DNA of 55,534 bases from assembly GCA_026710155.1 (NCBI GenBank), contig JAPORQ010000078.1:1-55534 (forward strand), given 5' to 3'. Numbering within the stretch: the stretch's first letter is position 1; each line of letters opens with the position of its first letter. Source of the DNA: Paracoccaceae bacterium (lineage in GTDB: Bacteria; Pseudomonadota; Alphaproteobacteria; Rhodobacterales; Rhodobacteraceae). Positions 46,497-55,534 of the stretch are shown piece after piece. The notes under the pieces are model-generated. The model was not told the DNA's origin and made no database searches. It saw only the letters and a list, made by a program, of their open reading frames with translations. The position numbers and the translations under genes were made by a program.

Positions 46497-46969
46497 GCAG
46501 CCACATACGTTCCCGATTTCCCACCCTCCTTATAGGCAAGGTGGATATTGTTTATGGTAACACCCTTGTCAACGGATTTTACCATGTCATAGATTGTCAG
46601 GGCCGCTACCGATACTCCGACAAGTGCCTCCATTTCAACCCCGGTCTTGCCGACGGTCGTAACCTTGGCCTCAATCAAAATGGCATGTTTATCATTTTGG
46701 ATGTGAAAATCAATCTCGATCGAGGATATCTGCAAGGGATGACACAGGGGGATGGTACCGGAAGTATTTTTGGCGCCCATAATACCTGCCAATCTGGCAA
46801 CTCCAAGAACATCCCCCTTGCCAATACCATCCGTTTCAATCAACTTGAGTGTTTCATGATCAACCAGTACTTCGCCCCTGGCAATGGCAATTCTCCTTGT
46901 TTCGTCCTTGTCGGAGATATTGACCATGTGGGCCTTGCCTTGATCATCAAAATGGGTGAACTTTGTCAT
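46493..46969 (-). CDS. moaC: Cyclic pyranopterin monophosphate synthase
   Basis: This 158-residue enzyme makes cyclic pyranopterin phosphate in molybdenum-cofactor synthesis. The signature [17 protein letters not shown] is at about residues 66-82. [17 protein letters not shown], with the conserved aspartate, lies near residues 112-128, followed by the expected C-terminal [10 protein letters not shown] 46969 lies 4 bp after the trpC stop. The position between trpC and moeA is characteristic of alphaproteobacteria. Confidence 0.97.
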   Translation of the reverse strand: MTKFTHFDDQGKAHMVNISDKDETRRIAIARGEVLVDHETLKLIETDGIGKGDVLGVARLAGIMGAKNTSGTIPLCHPLQISSIEIDFHIQNDKHAILIEAKVTTVGKTGVEMEALVGVSVAALTIYDMVKSVDKGVTINNIHLAYKEGGKSGTYVAA

Positions 46970-46973
46970 TGGT

Positions 46974-47777
46974 TCAATTTCCAGGAAGAGGATTCATCAG
47001 CAGGGCCTGTGTCGCAGATACAATATCCTTTTTCCTCATCAGGCTTTCACCAATCAAAAAACTTCTAATTCCCTGTTCAGCCAGCAGATCAAGATCATCC
47101 TTGGTAAAGAGACCCGATTCCGAAACCACATGTATTCCTTCTGGAATTTCCTTTATCAATTCGAGTGTGATATCCAAAGTTACATGAAAGGTATTCAGAT
47201 TTCTATTGTTGATGCCAATTAGGCTGGATTCCAACTCAAGTGCCCGTTCCAGATCCTCTTTGTCATGGACCTCCACAAGAATATCCATGCCCAGTTTCAA
47301 TGCAACTTCTTCAAGTTCCCTGGCCTGACCATCATCAACCATTGCCATGATCAAAAGGATACAATCTGCACCCTGGGACCTGGATTCATAGATCTGATGG
47401 GTATCCAGCATAAAATCCTTACGAAGGGTAGGGAGGTTAACAGTTTTTGATATCTCACTTAAATATTCTCCCTTGCCTTGAAAACTGGGAAAATCAGTGA
47501 GTACGGAGATACAGGTGGCACCACCTGTTTCATAGGCCTTGGCCAACTCCAGAGGAGTAAAATCTTCCCTGATTATTCCCTTGGAGGGGCTGGCTTTCTT
47601 CACTTCGGCAATCAATCCGTACCCCTGGCCGCTGGCTGCTTTGAGTGAATTTTCAAAACCCTTGGGAAGAGATTGTTCACGAATTATGTCCTCCAGAGCA
47701 CCAAGGCTGTACCTTGACTTAAGGTGTTTTATTTCCTCACGCTTGTAGGATCGGATTTTCTCTAGAATTGAATTCAC
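46974..47777 (-). CDS. trpC: Indole-3-glycerol phosphate synthase
   Basis: This TIM-barrel enzyme of about 267 residues closes the indole ring in tryptophan synthesis. Visible motifs are [10 protein letters not shown] near residue 60 (substrate-binding lysine), LRKDFMLD near 115, the catalytic ILVEVHD near 160, and GINNRNL and VSESG further on. GTG at 47777 gives the usual N-terminus [20 protein letters not shown] at 47786, which overlaps the trpD stop, is the alternative and adds three residues. Confidence 0.96.
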   Translation of the reverse strand: MNSILEKIRSYKREEIKHLKSRYSLGALEDIIREQSLPKGFENSLKAASGQGYGLIAEVKKASPSKGIIREDFTPLELAKAYETGGATCISVLTDFPSFQGKGEYLSEISKTVNLPTLRKDFMLDTHQIYESRSQGADCILLIMAMVDDGQARELEEVALKLGMDILVEVHDKEDLERALELESSLIGINNRNLNTFHVTLDITLELIKEIPEGIHVVSESGLFTKDDLDLLAEQGIRSFLIGESLMRKKDIVSATQALLMNPLPGN

Positions 47778-47782
47778 TACAA

Positions 47783-48793
47783 TCAACTGCTGGTAATTGA
47801 AACAAGCTGCATGAGCCTGTCCCTAGCTGAACCGGAATCAATACTCTCACTGGCAATTTCAACGCCTTGCCTGAGGGTATCAGCCTGGCCGACAATCATC
47901 AGGGCACAGGAGGAATTCAACAAGACAGCATCACGGTAGGGCGAGTGTTCACCATTCAAAAGCCGCTTTATCGCCTCTGCATTGAACTCGGGCGTGCCTC
48001 CCTTTATCCTGTCCAGCGGGTGAACTGGAAGGCCTGCTTCTTCGGGGTGCAGTATCTTTTCGGCAACGACACCGCCTTCAAGCTGTGCAATATGGGTTAT
48101 GCCCGATATTGAAACCTCATCCGTTCCATCCTCACCATGAACCAGCCATGCACACTTCGTTCCCAATTCCCCAAGCGTCTCAGCCATGGGCACAATAAGT
48201 TCCCGGGCAAATGCACCAGTCAACTGATACTTGACCTTGGCGGGGTTTGTCAATGGCCCCAGAATGTTGAAAATTGTTCTTGTCCCCAATTCCTGCCGAA
48301 CCGGCATGACATGTTTCATGGCCGGATGGTGCATTGGTGCCATCATGAACCCGATACCTGCCTTGTCGATGGCCTCGCTTACAGTATCAGGACCTACCAT
48401 TACATTGATACCTAGATGGGTTAGGGCATCTGCAGCACCGGATTTGGACGACAGGTTGCGATTGCCATGCTTGGCGACGGCTACACCTGCTCCAGCTACT
48501 ACGAGGGCCGTAGCTGTTGAAATGTTCAGGGTGCCTTTGCTGTCACCTCCCGTACCAACAATATCCATGGCCCGGTCAGGTGCATTGACTTCAAGGCACT
48601 TGTCGCGCATGACCGAAGCGGCTGCTGCAAATTCGTCAATTGTCTCACCACGTGCCTTCAGGGTCATGAGGAATCCGGCAATCAACACCGGTGATACTTC
48701 TCCATCCATAATTTCGAAGAAGGCCCGCTCGGCCTGTGACCTGCTTAATGGCCCTTCACAGGCAAGTGAGATCAATTCCCTAAACGTTTCCAT
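47783..48793 (-). CDS. trpD: Anthranilate phosphoribosyltransferase
   Basis: This 336-residue enzyme joins anthranilate to PRPP. The glycine-rich PRPP loop [14 protein letters not shown] is at about residues 81-94. [12 protein letters not shown] near 110 and the metal-binding DEVS near 228 are present, and the length is standard. It begins 10 bp after the trpG stop and overlaps or abuts trpC, consistent with one operon. Confidence 0.97.
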   Translation of the reverse strand: METFRELISLACEGPLSRSQAERAFFEIMDGEVSPVLIAGFLMTLKARGETIDEFAAAASVMRDKCLEVNAPDRAMDIVGTGGDSKGTLNISTATALVVAGAGVAVAKHGNRNLSSKSGAADALTHLGINVMVGPDTVSEAIDKAGIGFMMAPMHHPAMKHVMPVRQELGTRTIFNILGPLTNPAKVKYQLTGAFARELIVPMAETLGELGTKCAWLVHGEDGTDEVSISGITHIAQLEGGVVAEKILHPEEAGLPVHPLDRIKGGTPEFNAEAIKRLLNGEHSPYRDAVLLNSSCALMIVGQADTLRQGVEIASESIDSGSARDRLMQLVSITSS

Positions 48794-48803
48794 AATTCCA
48801 AAA

Positions 48804-49376
48804 TCAGTGTGTTAGCTTCAAAAAATTTTCAAGAATGTTCAAGCCCTTTTCGGTTGCTATGCTTTCAGGGTGAAACTGCACTCCATGGATCGGCAAACTC
48901 TCATGTCGAAGTCCCATGATCGTTCCGTTTTCCAGCCAGCCATTGATTTTCAGGCACTTGGGTAGTGATTCACGTTCCACCACCAGAGAATGATAGCGTG
49001 TTGCATGAACGGGTGACTCCAATCCAGCCATCACCCCAGTTCCATCATGTTCAATCCGGCCTATTTTGCCATGAACGATTTCATCATTGATTATTGTTTT
49101 GCCCCCGAAGGTTACACCAATAACCTGATGCCCCAGACAAACACCAAGAAGTGGAATGCCTGATTGAGCAGCAGCCTGTGTCAGGCTGATGCAGATTCCC
49201 GTATTTTCCGGACCACATGGGCCAGGGGATATGATGATACCCTTGGGATTTGATGCCACAACTTCATCCGAGGTAATCTCGTTGTTTCTGTGAACACTTG
49301 CTTTTGCCCCAAGCACGCCAAGGTGTTGAACCAGGTTGTAGGTGAAACTGTCGAAATTATCAATTAATACGTACAT
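48804..49376 (-). CDS. trpG: Anthranilate synthase glutamine amidotransferase component
   Basis: This 190-residue class I amidotransferase supplies ammonia to TrpE. The catalytic triad is visible: Cys in [12 protein letters not shown] (near residue 80), and His and Glu in [10 protein letters not shown] (near 170). The N-terminal [14 protein letters not shown] is typical. It is a separate polypeptide from TrpE, 98 bp downstream of trpE. Note that the same protein type can serve folate synthesis, but its position favours tryptophan. Confidence 0.96.
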   Translation of the reverse strand: MYVLIDNFDSFTYNLVQHLGVLGAKASVHRNNEITSDEVVASNPKGIIISPGPCGPENTGICISLTQAAAQSGIPLLGVCLGHQVIGVTFGGKTIINDEIVHGKIGRIEHDGTGVMAGLESPVHATRYHSLVVERESLPKCLKINGWLENGTIMGLRHESLPIHGVQFHPESIATEKGLNILENFLKLTH

Positions 49377-49474
49377 CGAAATATCTTGATGAGCATGAAG
49401 TTACAATGACTTTGGTTCCATTCAAAATGATTGTTTCCGGATAAATTGCGTATACATTCAAAAGCCTGGGAATT

Positions 49475-50986
49475 CTATTTGTTTATTTCCGGAATAAATT
49501 GTGGTGCTGCCTCGGCTGCTTTCTGCAAGGCCATTGATTTGGAAATGGTTTCCTGCCATTCAGTTTCGGGGTCACTGTCGTAAACCACTCCAACACCTGC
49601 CTGTATGTATAGCTTGTTGTTCTTGATGACTGATGTTCTGAGCGCTATACACATATCCATGTCACCATTGGACGAGAAATAACCAACACCGCCGGCATAA
49701 ACACCCCGTTTGGAGATTTCGAGTTCGTCAATGATTTCCATGGCCCGAACCTTGGGCGCCCCTGAAACGGTACCGGCCGGCAATCCAGCCATCAACGCCG
49801 AGAGTGCATCCTCTCCATCTGACAATTCACCCATGACATTGGACACGATATGCATGACATGGGAATATCTTTCGATCTGGAACTGTTCAGTTGGATTTAC
49901 AGTTCCAATCTTCGAAACGCGGCCTACATCATTTCGGCCCAAATCCAAAAGCATCAGATGTTCGGCAATTTCCTTCTCATCTGCGAGGAGATCTTCTGCC
50001 AATACCCTGTCTTCCTCAGGTGTATGGCCTCTCGGTCTTGTTCCGGCAAGCGGCCGTATGGTGATCTCTTTCCCGGCGACTTTCACAAGTATTTCGGGAC
50101 TGGCTCCAATGACCTGAAATTCACCAAAATTAAAATAGAACATGTAGGGCGAGGGGTTGGTTCGCCTCAATGCACGATAAAGGGAAATGGGTGGATGGGG
50201 GAAGTTCTTGGTCCATCTTTGACTTGGTACAACCTGAAAAATATCACCTTGCCGGATATAATTCTTGGCCTTCTCGATCATGGCCAGGAACTCATCCTTG
50301 GAAATTTCGTTAATCAGTTTTGCTGAAGGGCTTTCATCGATGGGTCTTGATGAATAATTGAAGGTAGTGTTCTGAAGTGTATTCAGGGTTTTTTCCAACC
50401 GCTCAATACTGGTTTGGTATGCTGCTTCAGCCTTGATGTTTTCATTGTACCAAACAGGACAGACCAAATTCAACTCATCCAGAACTCCATCAAGTACCGC
50501 AATCAGAGAGGGTCTGAGCAGAATGGCTTCAGGCGTTCCTATCGTATCAGGATTAATCAGGGGAAGATCTTCAACCAACCTGACCATATCATAGGAAAGG
50601 TATCCGAAAAGACCGGAAGAACTGGCGGGAAGGTGAGAGGGCAAATCTATTGAGCTTGCCTTGATCAGTGACCTTAGGGAAAGAAATGGATCGCTTGTTG
50701 CGGGAGCGTGTGAAGGTATTTGGTCAAAACCATCCGTCCAGGTTACAAACGAGGAAGTGCCATCACATTGCCAGATTAAATCCGGGTCCATGCCCAGGAT
50801 GGAATAACGCGCCCTGTCTTTGCCGCCGGTGACCGACTCCAAGAGAAAGCAATTTTTTCTGCTGTTGGCCAATTTCAGGAACAGCGATACCGGAGTTTCC
50901 AGATCTGCGGGGATTTTGGCAAACAGTACCTGGTTTTTACCTTCCTTGTATCCTTTACGAAATTGATCAAGGGAAGGGGTAATCAT
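49475..50986 (-). CDS. trpE: Anthranilate synthase component I
   Basis: The 503-residue protein converts chorismate to anthranilate with TrpG. The N-terminal feedback motif LLES, within NCFLLESVTGG near residue 47, suggests inhibition by tryptophan. Catalytic motifs RPLAGTRPRG, LMLLDLGRNDVGRV, GTVSGAPKVRAMEIIDELE and AGGVGYFSSNGDMD are complete. ATG 50986 is preferred over TTG 50989, with AGAAGA upstream. It starts 10 bp after the ppiD-like gene. The 98-bp gap before trpG shows no clear attenuator. Confidence 0.97.
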   Translation of the reverse strand: MITPSLDQFRKGYKEGKNQVLFAKIPADLETPVSLFLKLANSRKNCFLLESVTGGKDRARYSILGMDPDLIWQCDGTSSFVTWTDGFDQIPSHAPATSDPFLSLRSLIKASSIDLPSHLPASSSGLFGYLSYDMVRLVEDLPLINPDTIGTPEAILLRPSLIAVLDGVLDELNLVCPVWYNENIKAEAAYQTSIERLEKTLNTLQNTTFNYSSRPIDESPSAKLINEISKDEFLAMIEKAKNYIRQGDIFQVVPSQRWTKNFPHPPISLYRALRRTNPSPYMFYFNFGEFQVIGASPEILVKVAGKEITIRPLAGTRPRGHTPEEDRVLAEDLLADEKEIAEHLMLLDLGRNDVGRVSKIGTVNPTEQFQIERYSHVMHIVSNVMGELSDGEDALSALMAGLPAGTVSGAPKVRAMEIIDELEISKRGVYAGGVGYFSSNGDMDMCIALRTSVIKNNKLYIQAGVGVVYDSDPETEWQETISKSMALQKAAEAAPQFIPEINK

Positions 50987-50996
50987 CAAATTTCTT

Positions 50997-52862
50997 CTAT
51001 TGAAGTTGGGAATGAACCGAGTTTAGAATCTCCTGATTGATTTCAAACTCCGCATTATTGATCAAATCCACGGTATAGGAGTTGATTATATCTCGTGAAA
51101 GTCCACCCGTAATCTGGGACTCAAGAAATGAAAGATAGCCGGTAAATTCCTCTGAGTCTTCATCGGGAGGAAGAATCTCATCAAGTAAGACCAGGGCAAC
51201 TCTGTTATTTTCACCACCAACAACAGCACCTTTCGCAACAACATCAATCCCAAAGACCTCCTGAAGCAAGTTCTGGGGTGCATCCTCTATGCTGTCTATC
51301 CTCAGGACTGCAGTTTCAAGCCTTGGTTCTCCAAGACCAATGGCTCCAAATGGGGCGCCCCCCTCCAGGGCAGACAGATATTCTTCTGCAAGTTGCAACT
51401 TTTGCCTGCCCAATTCATTCGCCATCCAATTATCCTTCACCTCATCCCTGACACTTTCAAATGGCTGCAATGCTGGCGGTATGGTTTGATCCAGTCTCAT
51501 GGCAATGACTCCACCATTCTCCAGTTCCATCAATTCAGGGAAACTATCTTCATTTATTTGTTCTGCGGTATTTCGGAAGGTGGCGAATTCGGTAATCGCA
51601 TCATCCGAAAGGGCATTGTATTGAATGGTTGCCAAAACCAGGTCTGTTTCTTGAGCCAGTTCTTCCAGTGTGGCGCCTGCGGCCAATGCGTCCTGATAAG
51701 TTTCAAAATTGTCCTGGATGCCGGCAATTGCCAATTCCTGACTTCTTTCAACAAGTAATTCCTCCCGGGCATCTTCAAATGGGGTTTCCCGGGCTGAAAT
51801 TATGCCATTTATTCTGAACAGTGCAGGACCAACCGATGATTGAACAGGACCAAGGATATTTAACTCGTCAGTAGAGAAAAGAAGGTCACCTACTTCAGTG
51901 GGAAGGTCACTGCGGAAAATTTCACCCAAATCAACATCTTCAATTCTTATGCCGCTATCAACCACTACCTGATCAAAATCAATGATTCCTGAATTGATTT
52001 GTTCAAGTGCCAAACTGGCTTCTTCGGTTGTTGGAAAAACCAACCTATCGACAATTCGGCTTTCCGGACGCTTGTATTCATCGATTCGTACATCATACAA
52101 TCTTTGCAACTCTTCGTCCGAAACCGAGAATGAGGAGGAGATCATTTCCGGTGTCAACCAGACATAGGTGATTTTCTTGGAGGAGGGCAGGGTATAATCA
52201 TCGGGATTTTCATCATAAAAGGCCCTCAAATCACTATCCGTAGCCTGAGGGTCGGGCTCCCTGACCATGCCATCAGTGATTTCCAACCAGCGAAAGGTTC
52301 GACGGTGAAAATTGTAATCAATGTACTTATTCCAAAAAACTTCAGAAGGAACAAGGTCCGACAACAGGGAACCACTCAACAAGCTCCTGGAAATTTCCTT
52401 CCTGACCACCTCATCAAACTCGGAACCGTTCATGCCAAGGTTTTCCAATGTAAAGTTGTAGGCATTGGTGTCAAAATTGCCATCCAAACCTTGAAAACCT
52501 GGTTCATTCCTGATCTGTTCCAGAACGACATTGTCACCAACGGAAATGCCAATGTCGTAAGCTTCGTTATCAAGTGCTGCTGTTCGGGATACAATTCCTA
52601 TGGCTTCACGGTCGGCTCCAAGTGAAATGGCCTCGGGGTAGGTTAATTGGGTATTAATCCTGGATGAAAGATTCCGCGTTACCTCCTGCAAGGCCTGGTA
52701 ATATTCATCAACGGTAATCTCTTCATCACCAACTGAGCCGATTTTATCTGTAATTCCTGAGTAATTACCTATACCGAACCCCATTAATCCCAAGATCAAT
52801 AAGCCAAGGAGAATCCAAACCGGGATGTTCATGGCTTTTTTGCGGGAAAACTTTGCCATCAT
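50997..52862 (-). CDS. SurA/PpiD-type periplasmic folding factor
   Basis: The 621-residue protein has one N-terminal membrane anchor (about residues 12-34, VWILLGLLILGLMGFGIG). A SurA-N-like helical chaperone domain with the usual VGDEEITVDEYYQALQ opening follows, then a diverged parvulin-like region and a long helical C-terminal part. Members hold and fold outer-membrane proteins leaving the Sec translocon. The prolyl-isomerase core is poorly conserved, so activity may be chaperone only. Two adjacent ATGs (52862 and 52859) are both possible starts. Location directly before trpE matches alphaproteobacterial genomes. Confidence 0.88.
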   Translation of the reverse strand: MMAKFSRKKAMNIPVWILLGLLILGLMGFGIGNYSGITDKIGSVGDEEITVDEYYQALQEVTRNLSSRINTQLTYPEAISLGADREAIGIVSRTAALDNEAYDIGISVGDNVVLEQIRNEPGFQGLDGNFDTNAYNFTLENLGMNGSEFDEVVRKEISRSLLSGSLLSDLVPSEVFWNKYIDYNFHRRTFRWLEITDGMVREPDPQATDSDLRAFYDENPDDYTLPSSKKITYVWLTPEMISSSFSVSDEELQRLYDVRIDEYKRPESRIVDRLVFPTTEEASLALEQINSGIIDFDQVVVDSGIRIEDVDLGEIFRSDLPTEVGDLLFSTDELNILGPVQSSVGPALFRINGIISARETPFEDAREELLVERSQELAIAGIQDNFETYQDALAAGATLEELAQETDLVLATIQYNALSDDAITEFATFRNTAEQINEDSFPELMELENGGVIAMRLDQTIPPALQPFESVRDEVKDNWMANELGRQKLQLAEEYLSALEGGAPFGAIGLGEPRLETAVLRIDSIEDAPQNLLQEVFGIDVVAKGAVVGGENNRVALVLLDEILPPDEDSEEFTGYLSFLESQITGGLSRDIINSYTVDLINNAEFEINQEILNSVHSQLQ

Positions 52863-53104
52863 TGTACTCTAGTTATGAAAAATGAATGATTTTACCTAAA
52901 TATTTTATAGTAATAATTCAAGTGCCATATCTTGCTTTGACCCAAGTGCTTGAATCATAAGTCATGGAAATAACAATTTTAGTCTTATTCTCGGCATATC
53001 CAGATCATTTTCTGTCCTAAAGATGGTTATTCTGTCCAGCACTTTAGGGAATATCCCAGGTAATCATGCTATGGAACAAACGACAAAGCGAAAATGGTTG
53101 CATT

Positions 53105-54325
53105 CTAAATGTATCCCAGGTTTTCCTTGGTGAACCTGTTTATTCTGAGAAAAAAGTCCTCAATCTGGTTCTGATCAATATTGGCATAGGCAATTCTGAT
53201 TTGCTGACCATATGTTCTAATCTCATCTGCTGGTTTCAGCTGTTCAAACATGGTGTCAGGCAACATCAGCATATTGGTTTTCCTCAGAAATAGTTTGACC
53301 AATTCATCAGATCGCATATCAAATGGATGTGTTACATAGGCAAAATAAGCACCACATCCGAGTAAGTTCCATTCCGGTAAAAACTTAAATCCCTTCTTGA
53401 GTGCTTCCCTGCGTTGCAAGATTATTTTCTTCTCCTTAACCAGCCAGCCCATAAGATTTTTCAGACCAAACAGGGCACCCAATTGACCTAGCTGATTTGG
53501 ACAGATTGAAACGGTATCCAGATATTTCTCGATTTGGGGAACAAAATTATCCGAGGCTATGACCGCACCCACTCGATGACCAGTCAGACGAAAAGCCTTG
53601 GAGAATGAATAGAGGTGGACAAAATGCCTATTCCAATCGGGGTCCTGAAAGATTTCATGCAATTCGTTGTCGTTGGAAAGAAAATCCCTGTAGGTTTCAT
53701 CTACAATCAGTGTCAGATTGTTTTCCTTTGCAAGTTGATAGAATTCCCAGATCGTTTCCTTGGAATATTCGGTTCCACAGGGATTATTGGGAGATATAAG
53801 CGATATGGCCTTGAGATCTTTGGAAATTAATTTCCTTGCCCTCTCTATATTCGGTTGCAGATCCTTTTCAAGAGTAAGTACCGTAGTGTTTATCCCCATC
53901 ATGTCCAACCACATTTTGTGATTGAAATACCATGGGGCAGCAATCAGTACCGAATCTCCTGGCTCAGCAAGCGTTGCAACTGTTGCTGCAAAAGCCTGAT
54001 TACATCCAGAAGTTATAGCCACTTGCGAAGGATTTATTTCTCCCTGATACAATATTGACCATCTGGCAGCAATTTCTTCCCGGAGCTCCGGATTGCCTAG
54101 GACAGGACCATAAATATTTGAGGCAGGATTCATTTTGATCGATTCTGCCATATGATTCAACAGATCATCCGGAGGAGGATCTACTGGTGCAGCCTGTGAC
54201 AGGTTGAGCAGTTCCTGATTGGTCTCAATGGGTGTTTCCTGAAGCCATCTCCTGGCATCCATCACGGGTGGGCTGATTGTATTGACCAGATTTGTATTAT
54301 AGTGAACCATCGAATTCCGCTTCAT
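53105..54325 (-). CDS. Class I/II PLP-dependent aminotransferase
   Basis: This 406-residue fold-type I aminotransferase shows the substrate and cofactor motifs SPNNPCGTEYS near residue 175, VDETYRDF near 208 and the Schiff-base lysine in YSFSKAFRLTGHRVG near 243. A typical N-terminal SQAAPVDPPPDDL segment is also present. The amino acid substrate is not clear; it resembles uncharacterised aspartate-aminotransferase-like proteins. It starts at ATG 54325, alone on its strand, 177 bp divergent from the cupin gene. Confidence 0.9.
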   Translation of the reverse strand: MKRNSMVHYNTNLVNTISPPVMDARRWLQETPIETNQELLNLSQAAPVDPPPDDLLNHMAESIKMNPASNIYGPVLGNPELREEIAARWSILYQGEINPSQVAITSGCNQAFAATVATLAEPGDSVLIAAPWYFNHKMWLDMMGINTTVLTLEKDLQPNIERARKLISKDLKAISLISPNNPCGTEYSKETIWEFYQLAKENNLTLIVDETYRDFLSNDNELHEIFQDPDWNRHFVHLYSFSKAFRLTGHRVGAVIASDNFVPQIEKYLDTVSICPNQLGQLGALFGLKNLMGWLVKEKKIILQRREALKKGFKFLPEWNLLGCGAYFAYVTHPFDMRSDELVKLFLRKTNMLMLPDTMFEQLKPADEIRTYGQQIRIAYANIDQNQIEDFFLRINRFTKENLGYI

Positions 54326-54502
54326 TATTGTTAAAACTCAATACCGTTAGAGATTTACTTTTGTGTATTCAGATGAATGATATCCAGTTGGTAAGCCTAA
54401 TTATTTTGGTATTGCTTTTGCAATTATGTTTCAATTAGAGGTTTTTTGGTAAATTAAAATCAATATGTGTTAGCAAATTAACTCAGTGAATGAGGAAGTT
54501 AA

Positions 54503-54862
54503 GTGTTTGATACCAAAGAGTTATTGATTAACAAAGGGGTTAAGCTCACTCGGGAAGAAATGATTGCCCATATTCCCGAAGAGGCCAAGGTAAGGTTTCA
54601 TATTGGTCTGCAACGAGGTTCTCTCAAGGTTGAATTGTATGTCCCACGGGGAGAGGATCTGCAGAAACCCCATGAGCAAGATGAATGTTATATTGTAACC
54701 AAAGGTAATGGTCAGTTCGTGATGGGTGAGCAAACAGTTGATTTCAAACCAGGTGATTTCTTTTTCGTACCGGCAGGGATTCCACATAGATTCATCAATT
54801 TTGGTAATGAAATGGAGGCTTGGGTGATATTTTATGGACCTCAGGGGGGTGAAGGAAAATGA
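54503..54862 (+). CDS. Small cupin-domain protein
   Basis: This 119-residue single-domain cupin has the metal-ligand pattern PHEQDECYIVTKGNG (motif 1, one His and Glu residues) and PGDFFFVPAGIPHRF (motif 2, with His), at about residues 53-67 and 82-96. Such proteins are metal-dependent dioxygenases, isomerases or binding proteins; no specific role can be given. GTG 54503 follows GAGGAAG at 54492-54498. The GNAT gene begins 10 bp after its stop. Confidence 0.85.
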   Translation: MFDTKELLINKGVKLTREEMIAHIPEEAKVRFHIGLQRGSLKVELYVPRGEDLQKPHEQDECYIVTKGNGQFVMGEQTVDFKPGDFFFVPAGIPHRFINFGNEMEAWVIFYGPQGGEGK

Positions 54863-54872
54863 AAGGCTCGTA

Positions 54873-55322
54873 ATGTCAGGTAAAGTAAGGATTGAGAAAC
54901 TGAATGCTGACCATCGAGACTGTTGGATGCGTCTATGGGGTTTGTATCTTGAATTCTATGAAACAACCAGGAGTGAGGAAATTTTCAACCTGAGCTTCGA
55001 ACGATTGATTGATCCTGATTTTAATGAATGTGAGGGTTTTCTTGCGTTATCTGATGGACAAGGGGTAGGGATGGTAAATTGTCTATACCACATTCATCTT
55101 TGGCAGAAACAAAAGATTTGCTACCTTCAGGATTTGTTTGTTGACAATACTGTTCGCAAACAGGGTATTGGTGGCAGATTAATCAGGAGAGTCTATGAAC
55201 GTACCGATGAATTGGGATATCAAGGCGTCTATTGGACTACACAGGATTTTAATTTAGAAGCCAGGAAACTATATGATAAAATCGGCGTAAAGACTCCCTT
55301 CATTAAATATGCCCGTTCGTGA
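54873..55322 (+). CDS. GNAT-family N-acetyltransferase
   Basis: This acetyl-CoA-dependent acyltransferase has about 149 residues. The core is visible: YLQDLFVDNTVRKQGIGGRLI (beta-4 and the Q/R-x-x-G-x-G/A pyrophosphate loop RKQGIGG) and the C-terminal NLEARKLYDKIG. The acceptor is unknown. ATG 54873 with GAAAGG at 54861-54866 is favoured; the longer reading from 54834 would overlap the cupin gene. It is probably co-transcribed with the cupin gene. Confidence 0.87.
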   Translation: MSGKVRIEKLNADHRDCWMRLWGLYLEFYETTRSEEIFNLSFERLIDPDFNECEGFLALSDGQGVGMVNCLYHIHLWQKQKICYLQDLFVDNTVRKQGIGGRLIRRVYERTDELGYQGVYWTTQDFNLEARKLYDKIGVKTPFIKYARS

Positions 55323-55351
55323 ATATTACTTGCAAAAATTTAATTGGGGCT

Positions 55352-55407
55352 CCCTTGAAACAACCGAATAAGGCTGGAAAACAAATCAAATCGTATATAC
55401 CTTAAAT
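55352..55407 (+). repeat. Dispersed repeat, copy 2 (matches 42725-42778)
   Basis: This sequence aligns with 42725-42778 with scattered differences (shared AACCGAA, AGGCTG and TATAC). It leads directly into a 10-bp hairpin at 55400-55426, which is absent at the first copy. Confidence 0.5.
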
Positions 55408-55426
55408 TTTAAGGGCAAATTTAAGG
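55400..55426 (+). terminator. Perfect 10-bp hairpin after the GNAT gene
   Basis: CCTTAAATTT (55400-55409) pairs with AAATTTAAGG (55417-55426) across a 7-base loop. The stem is AT-rich and no long T-run follows. It could be a weak terminator or the end of the repeat it overlaps. The last ~110 bases of the window show no gene. Confidence 0.35.
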
Positions 55427-55534
55427 AAAGTGTTTATGCGTCCTTTCCATCTGCAAAAATACTTATTCAGAGGTGAATTTGATATTCCATGAATACATGC
55501 AATTGGGTCTTCTAATCTTGCTAATTATGTATTT

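Noticed and set aside
1-55534. CRISPR arrays, tRNA or rRNA genes
   Set aside because: No regularly spaced short repeats and no cloverleaf or rRNA signature was seen by eye in any intergenic region.

Overview
This window most likely comes from an AT-rich alphaproteobacterium. The main evidence is the run ppiD-trpE-trpG-trpD-trpC-moaC-moeA-gltX with gltA further downstream on the same strand, a gene order I know from that class. Supporting evidence is the fused indolepyruvate ferredoxin oxidoreductase, a bactofilin paired with an M23 peptidase, and paired dimethylglycine/sarcosine-dehydrogenase-like flavoproteins. A genus cannot be named from the sequence. Housekeeping genes read as intact, but every recognisable transposase (ISL3, an ISNCY/IS4-like DDE type, ISKra4) is truncated or frameshifted, which suggests past rather than current insertion-sequence activity.

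Layout. 1-5.6 kb: an ISL3 relic, a large Calx-beta/beta-barrel surface protein carrying a very recent 714-bp internal duplication, an inverted-repeat element and a second transposase relic. 5.6-12.4 kb: YbaK-like deacylase, indolepyruvate oxidoreductase, TusA-like protein, another inverted-repeat element, a Uma2-type nuclease and a CcdA-like membrane protein. 12.4-17.3 kb: two tandem FAD/GcvT demethylases. 18-27.4 kb: bactofilin plus M23 peptidase, divergent from a giant AsmA/DUF3971 protein, then queA and an MFS transporter. 27.4-30.4 kb: a decayed ISKra4 and a foreign-looking secreted protein gene between two diverged copies of an IS end. 30.5-35.5 kb: LysR regulator, short-chain dehydrogenase, glnE and a small conserved gene. 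35.7-37 kb: a two-gene DUF1828/DUF6978-like module whose first gene has an in-frame TGA. 37.1-43.8 kb: gltA followed by an accessory island. 43.8-52.9 kb: the gltX/moeA/moaC/trp/ppiD block. 53.1-55.3 kb: aminotransferase, cupin protein and GNAT acetyltransferase.

The most unusual region is the island between gltX and gltA. It holds an MvaI/BcnI-family restriction-modification pair and a two-helix membrane protein. These are flanked by two oppositely oriented, inverted-repeat-bounded cassettes, each containing a decayed stand-alone half of a type I restriction specificity subunit (HsdS: one target-recognition domain plus one conserved spacer). The cassettes share their core but have different long terminal inverted repeats. 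Other inverted-repeat elements in the window share a TTATAWAC-like core near their ends. I read these as members of a small non-autonomous element family, some of which carry HsdS domains. No hsdM, hsdR, tRNA, rRNA or CRISPR was found here.
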